This document shows positions 5,577 to 7,719 of a stretch of 7,719 nucleotides of DNA, in pieces. The notes beneath the pieces were generated by a model. It worked only from the letters and a program-made list of their open reading frames with translations, was not told the DNA's origin and did no database searches. The stretch comes from Candidatus Bathyarchaeota archaeon JdFR-04 (GTDB taxonomy: Archaea; Thermoproteota; Bathyarchaeia; Bathyarchaeales; UBA233), in assembly GCA_002010925.1 (NCBI GenBank), contig MTLR01000154.1:1267-8985 (forward strand), written 5' to 3'. The translations under genes and the position numbers were made by a program. Each line of letters begins with the position of its first letter. Positions within the stretch are counted from its first letter, which is position 1.

Positions 5577-5753
5577 ATGTTTGGAGACTGTTACAACTAC
5601 TGCGATAACTATGTGTCAGATGACGAGTGGATTGTTTGCCACAATTGTGAAAACAGCTTCGTAATATGGAATTTCAGGGAAGACATGGATGTTTTCTGCC
5701 CGATTTGTGGATCCCTTATAACATTCACGGAGGGATACCATGTCCACACTTAA
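5577..5753 (+). CDS. Small zinc-ribbon protein (58 residues)
   Basis: A 58-residue acidic, Cys-rich protein. Cys21-His-Asn-Cys24 and Cys41-Pro-Ile-Cys44-Gly form a classic two-knuckle zinc ribbon (CxxC, 16 residues, CPxCG); Cys5 and Cys9 near the N-terminus might bind metal too or form a disulphide. The ATG at 5577 has a near-perfect GAGGTGAT site; the ATG at 5572 in another frame gives no zinc motif. It is the first gene of an operon: its end overlaps the start of the next gene by 14 bases. Zinc ribbons of this size often contact nucleic acid or serve as a subunit of a larger enzyme. Full-length NrdJ reductases end in a zinc-ribbon-like tail, so a partnership with the TSCPD protein two genes on is a possibility, not a demonstrated fact. 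Too short for many gene callers. Confidence 0.75.
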   Translation: MFGDCYNYCDNYVSDDEWIVCHNCENSFVIWNFREDMDVFCPICGSLITFTEGYHVHT

Positions 5754-5916
5754 CATCGTTATCTATTTCAATGAAGATACCTTGGAAGTAAACAGAATCG
5801 TCATAGACTGCCTCTACGGAGACTGGAATTGTAAGGTATGCAAGTATGACAACCTGTGCGGACGCATTGAGAATGCTCTGAGAGAGATATACCCATACCA
5901 AAACAAAAGAAGGTGA
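5740..5916 (+). CDS. Small Cys-rich protein (58 residues), unknown function
   Basis: A 58-residue protein with a beta-like N-terminus (MSTLNIVIYFNEDTLEVNRI), a four-cysteine cluster Cys24-x6-Cys31-x2-Cys34-x5-Cys40 (DCLYGDWNCKVCKYDNLCG), and a short helix with a basic tail ending NKRR. The four cysteines could bind zinc or a small Fe-S cluster; I do not recognise a named family. The ATG at 5740 lies inside the end of the zinc-ribbon gene with a GGAGGGA ribosome site and overlaps it by 14 bases. The stop is four bases before the next ATG, so translation of all three genes is probably coupled. A longer open frame on the minus strand of this region is a shadow. Confidence 0.7.
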   Translation: MSTLNIVIYFNEDTLEVNRIVIDCLYGDWNCKVCKYDNLCGRIENALREIYPYQNKRR

Positions 5917-5920
5917 TAAC

Positions 5921-6286
5921 ATGGAAGTATTCGAATCCCTGACAATAAAAACAAGAACTGGATGTGGAAACCTCTATGTCACGCTTAATTTCTCGAACAA
6001 CACTCTCAAAAGGGTATTCATCAGGATTGGCAAAGGGGGGAGCTGTAGGGCTTCCCAGACTGAGGCAATAGCGAGACTCATCAACAAGGCTTTGGAATAC
6101 AACATCCCACTGGAGGAAATCATACATTCTCTCAAGGAAATAAGATGTCCCTCAACAGGATTCGATGAAGAAGGCATAATAAAAAGCTGTTCTGATGGGG
6201 TGGCAAGAACCCTCGAAAAATATCTCAAAGAGCTTAAAACTGAAGTGGAGAGCTACGAACAAGCTATGGCAGCATGTCCAAGCTGA
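5921..6286 (+). CDS. TSCPD-domain protein (NrdJb-like)
   Basis: A 121-residue protein matching the TSCPD module, found at the C-terminus of adenosylcobalamin-dependent ribonucleotide reductase (NrdJ) and as a stand-alone protein (NrdJb) in some archaea, bacteria and phages. Seen: TRTGCGNLYVTLNF near residues 11-24, VFIRIGKGGSCRASQTEAIARLI around 32-54, then IRCPSTGFDEEG and KSCSDGVARTL around 75-98. Cys15, Cys42, Cys76 and Cys90 are the conserved cysteines and may hold a metal. The family name motif is usually SCPDG; here it is SCSDG, a Pro-to-Ser change. No NrdJ catalytic subunit is present in the window. The ATG follows AAGGTGATAAC, a good ribosome site, four bases after the previous stop. 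The gene's last 23 bases overlap the convergent gene. Whether it serves a host reductase or has another role is unknown. Confidence 0.85.
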   Translation: MEVFESLTIKTRTGCGNLYVTLNFSNNTLKRVFIRIGKGGSCRASQTEAIARLINKALEYNIPLEEIIHSLKEIRCPSTGFDEEGIIKSCSDGVARTLEKYLKELKTEVESYEQAMAACPS

Positions 6287-6608
6287 AAAACTCATTCAGT
6301 AAATCAATCTCATCTTTCAGCTCTTTTAAAGTTTCTTTAAGGTTTTTGTGTTTTTTGTTTAACCTGCTACGCATGACTATTATGTATTTTTTCCAATCTC
6401 CCCTCTTAACCCACTTTTCTCTGAATTCTTCTGGTTTCATTTCTCCTTTTTCCACTTTCTCATAGTCTTCGAGGAAGTTAGCGTTGTCTTTCCTTGTCCC
6501 CCACTTCTGGTAGAAGCTCATTTGGTTCATTTCCCCATCTACAACTTTCAACCAGTCTTCTATAAACTCCCGTTCTCTCCTCGTTAATATCAAAGTAAAG
6601 CCCCCCAA
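6264..6608 (-). CDS. Small charged helical protein with internal duplication, unknown function
   Basis: Up to 114 residues, rich in Lys and Glu. Residues 14-41 (EFIEDWLKVVDGEMNQMSFY onward) and 44-71 (NFLEDYEKVEKGEMKPEEFR onward) align without gaps with 13 of 28 identities, a clear internal duplication sharing F-x-E-D, K-V, GEM, F, KW and R-x-D. The rest (72-114) is a basic helix and coiled-coil-like tail. No family is recognised; the size and location beside a recombinase suggest a regulator. The start is uncertain: TTG at 6608 has no clear ribosome site, while TTG at 6593, after GGGGGG, would give MILTRRERE and 109 residues. It converges on and overlaps the TSCPD gene, and its promoter would lie at or next to the palindrome at 6636-6653. 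Confidence 0.7.
   Translation of the reverse strand: MGGFTLILTRREREFIEDWLKVVDGEMNQMSFYQKWGTRKDNANFLEDYEKVEKGEMKPEEFREKWVKRGDWKKYIIVMRSRLNKKHKNLKETLKELKDEIDLLNEFFSLDMLP
6343..6360 (+). terminator. T-rich terminator for the TSCPD operon
   Basis: TTTTTGTGTTTTTTGTTT on the plus strand begins 57 bases after the TSCPD stop codon. Runs of T are the usual archaeal termination signal. It lies inside the coding region of the convergent minus-strand gene, where it encodes Lys/Asn-rich residues. Confidence 0.45.
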
Positions 6609-6635
6609 TGTGTTTTTTTCATATTGTTTTCATCC

Positions 6636-6653
6636 ACTACAAAATTTTGTAGT
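6636..6653. promoter_or_regulatory. Perfect 18-bp palindrome in the divergent intergenic region (likely operator)
   Basis: ACTACAAAATTTTGTAGT is a perfect palindrome between the minus-strand small gene and the second recombinase. It stops 7 bases before a TATA box (6661-6668) for the plus strand and lies some 28-43 bases before the possible minus-strand starts, so one dimeric repressor could control both directions. Confidence 0.6.
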
Positions 6654-6660
6654 AAGTTCC

Positions 6661-6668
6661 TTATAAAT
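6661..6668 (+). promoter_or_regulatory. TATA box downstream of the palindrome
   Basis: TTATAAAT predicts a transcript start near 6690, with a leader of about 65 bases before the recombinase ATG and a 15-codon ORF within it. Confidence 0.45.
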
Positions 6669-6697
6669 CTTTCTTTAATGGAATATTAGTTCCCATA

Positions 6698-6745
6698 ATG
6701 CTCAATGTTAAAGGAATCGAAAGCTTTATTTTGGTGTTTCCTTGA
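6698..6745 (+). CDS. Possible 15-residue upstream ORF before the second recombinase
   Basis: ATG at 6698 opens MLNVKGIESFILVFP and stops with TGA at 6743-6745, ten bases before the recombinase ATG. It would lie in the leader made from the TATA box at 6661-6668. There is no ribosome site; support is weak and positional only. Confidence 0.15.
   Translation: MLNVKGIESFILVFP
6725..6732 (+). promoter_or_regulatory. Second TATA-like box placing a leaderless start at the recombinase ATG
   Basis: TTTATTTT preceded by GAAAGC (a BRE-like purine run) is centred about 27 bases ahead of the ATG at 6755, matching the leaderless geometry of the first integrase. The recombinase may thus have two promoters. 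Confidence 0.4.
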
Positions 6746-6754
6746 AATAAAGGT

Positions 6755-7719
6755 ATGGCTGAGAATCTCAGCAGAAGAGAAGCTTTAGAAGATAAAAACA
6801 TCGAAAGATGGTATGATAACCTGCAAAGAAGGTCTTTACAGACAGCAGAGACATATCTGAGGAGATTAATGATGTTTTGTAGGGACAACAACATAAGCCC
6901 TGAAGAACTTCTGGAAATTGATGAAAATGATTTGAGAGATATGCTGCTCGACTATGTTACCAGACTTTCCAGGACACATTCCGGGAATTACATCAATACG
7001 ATTATCCATGCTGTAAAGAATTTCCTTGAGTTCAACCACAAGAAAGTGAGTATTAGGGTGTATTTGAGAAGAGAGAGCAATGCATCCAAGAAGGAGAAGA
7101 CTCCTACTAAGGATGAGCTTAGAAAACTGCTGTTCTTTGCTAAGGACATGAGGGCGAGGGCTTTAACATCCCTTGTAGCTTTCTCAGGACTTAGACTTTT
7201 CAGCATAGGTTACCATGATGGATCCGACGGGTTGAGGCTTGGAGATCTGCCAGACCTCAACATTGACAACCTCGAATTTGAGAAAGTCCCCTCTGCAATA
7301 ATCGTAAGGCAGGAGCTAAGCAAGGCAAAGCACCAGTATATCACATTTGCTGGAAGGCAGACTTGCGAGTATATCCTTGGATACCTGAGATGGAGGAAGA
7401 GCAGAGGAGAAGAGTTGAGTGAGAACTCACCTCTTATCGCTACAAGGAGCAGGAAATTTCTCTACACAAATCAAATTAGCTCAATTCTCAGAGAGTCGAT
7501 TTTGATAGCCGGCTATGAGTGGAGACCATACCTTCTAAGGCACTACTTTGACACTCAGCTCCTGCTCGCAGAGGGATCAGGATACATACCCAACGATTAC
7601 AGGGTGTTCTGGATGGGACATAAGGGCAACATAGAGCATGTCTATACCACCAACAAGCACAGACTCCCAGAACAACTAATGGAGGACATGCGGGAGAAGT
7701 TCGAGAAAGCTTCGAGAAT
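6755..7719 (+). CDS. Tyrosine recombinase, archaeal XerC/D-like group (3' end beyond window)
   Basis: An open frame of 321 residues with no stop before the right edge. The N-terminal SAM-like DNA-binding domain spans about 12-110 (LQTAETYLRRLMMFCRDNNI; NYINTIIHAVKNFLEF). Catalytic domain: Arg147 in VAFSGLRLFSIG, Lys190 or Lys192 in QELSKAKHQYI, Arg262 in RPYLLRHYFDTQLL, His289 in VFWMGHKG, and the nucleophile Tyr297 in EHVYTTNK. The position normally held by His in H-x-x-R is Tyr259; as I recall RPY-x-LR is common to this archaeal group, so the enzyme is probably active. It is not closely related to the recombinase at 2052: it lacks the coiled coil and has different motif surroundings. Base composition is higher in GC than that of the middle of the window. 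The missing end is probably short, since the helix after the Tyr is already present. Confidence 0.9.
   Translation, partial: MAENLSRREALEDKNIERWYDNLQRRSLQTAETYLRRLMMFCRDNNISPEELLEIDENDLRDMLLDYVTRLSRTHSGNYINTIIHAVKNFLEFNHKKVSIRVYLRRESNASKKEKTPTKDELRKLLFFAKDMRARALTSLVAFSGLRLFSIGYHDGSDGLRLGDLPDLNIDNLEFEKVPSAIIVRQELSKAKHQYITFAGRQTCEYILGYLRWRKSRGEELSENSPLIATRSRKFLYTNQISSILRESILIAGYEWRPYLLRHYFDTQLLLAEGSGYIPNDYRVFWMGHKGNIEHVYTTNKHRLPEQLMEDMREKFEKASR

Noticed and set aside
5725..6228. Three minus-strand frames opposite the Cys-rich/TSCPD operon
   Set aside because: They oppose three tightly packed genes with good ribosome sites, and the plus-strand frames carry recognisable zinc-ribbon and TSCPD motifs.
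6661..7206. Minus-strand frames opposite the second recombinase
   Set aside because: The plus strand has a full recombinase domain with catalytic residues; the minus frames are Leu/Ser-rich antisense shadows.

Overview
The window looks like a hyperthermophilic or thermophilic archaeon, most likely in or near the Archaeoglobales. The reasons are Glu/Lys/Ile-rich proteins, heavy AGA/AGG/ATA codon use, TATA boxes about 25 bases ahead of ATG codons (leaderless transcripts), GAGGTGAT-type ribosome binding sites, T-rich stretches in place of hairpin terminators, and archaeal-type tyrosine recombinases. The taxon is an inference from style, not from a marker gene.

Left part (1-2009, minus strand) is ordinary host chromosome: the 3' two-thirds of a metal/siderophore/cobalamin-type ABC substrate-binding protein gene, a complete FecCD/BtuC-family permease and the start of an alpha/beta hydrolase, packed as one operon. 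The binding-protein gene has lost its signal peptide and first lobe. Its reading frame ends abruptly at about 2004-2013, where AT-rich DNA begins.

From about 2010 onward the sequence looks like an integrated mobile element or integration hot spot. First comes a complete tyrosine recombinase (2052-3296) reading away from the junction. Next is a roughly 600-base AT-rich stretch with a tiny leaderless gene and several families of short tandem repeats. An AT-rich orphan HEAT-repeat protein of 511 residues follows (3899-5434). After that, base composition rises again. A compact three-gene operon (5577-6286) encodes two overlapping Cys-rich mini-proteins of 58 residues each and a stand-alone TSCPD protein resembling the NrdJb module of B12-dependent ribonucleotide reductase. 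It overlaps a convergent gene (6264-6608, minus) for a small charged protein with an internal duplication. A divergent control region with a perfect 18-bp palindrome then leads into a second, unrelated tyrosine recombinase that runs off the right edge (6755-7719).

The strongest points for a second look are: (1) insertion into a protein-coding transporter gene next to the integrase; (2) the leader of the TSCPD operon, where a possible leaderless 15-codon ORF is followed by a perfect hairpin that would hide the ribosome binding site of the first gene; (3) the Cys-rich/zinc-ribbon/TSCPD operon itself; (4) the orphan HEAT-repeat protein preceded by an in-frame 35-codon ORF ending directly at its TTG start; (5) iteron-like repeats in the non-coding stretch. 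No known defence system, CRISPR array, tRNA, rRNA or insertion sequence with terminal repeats was seen.
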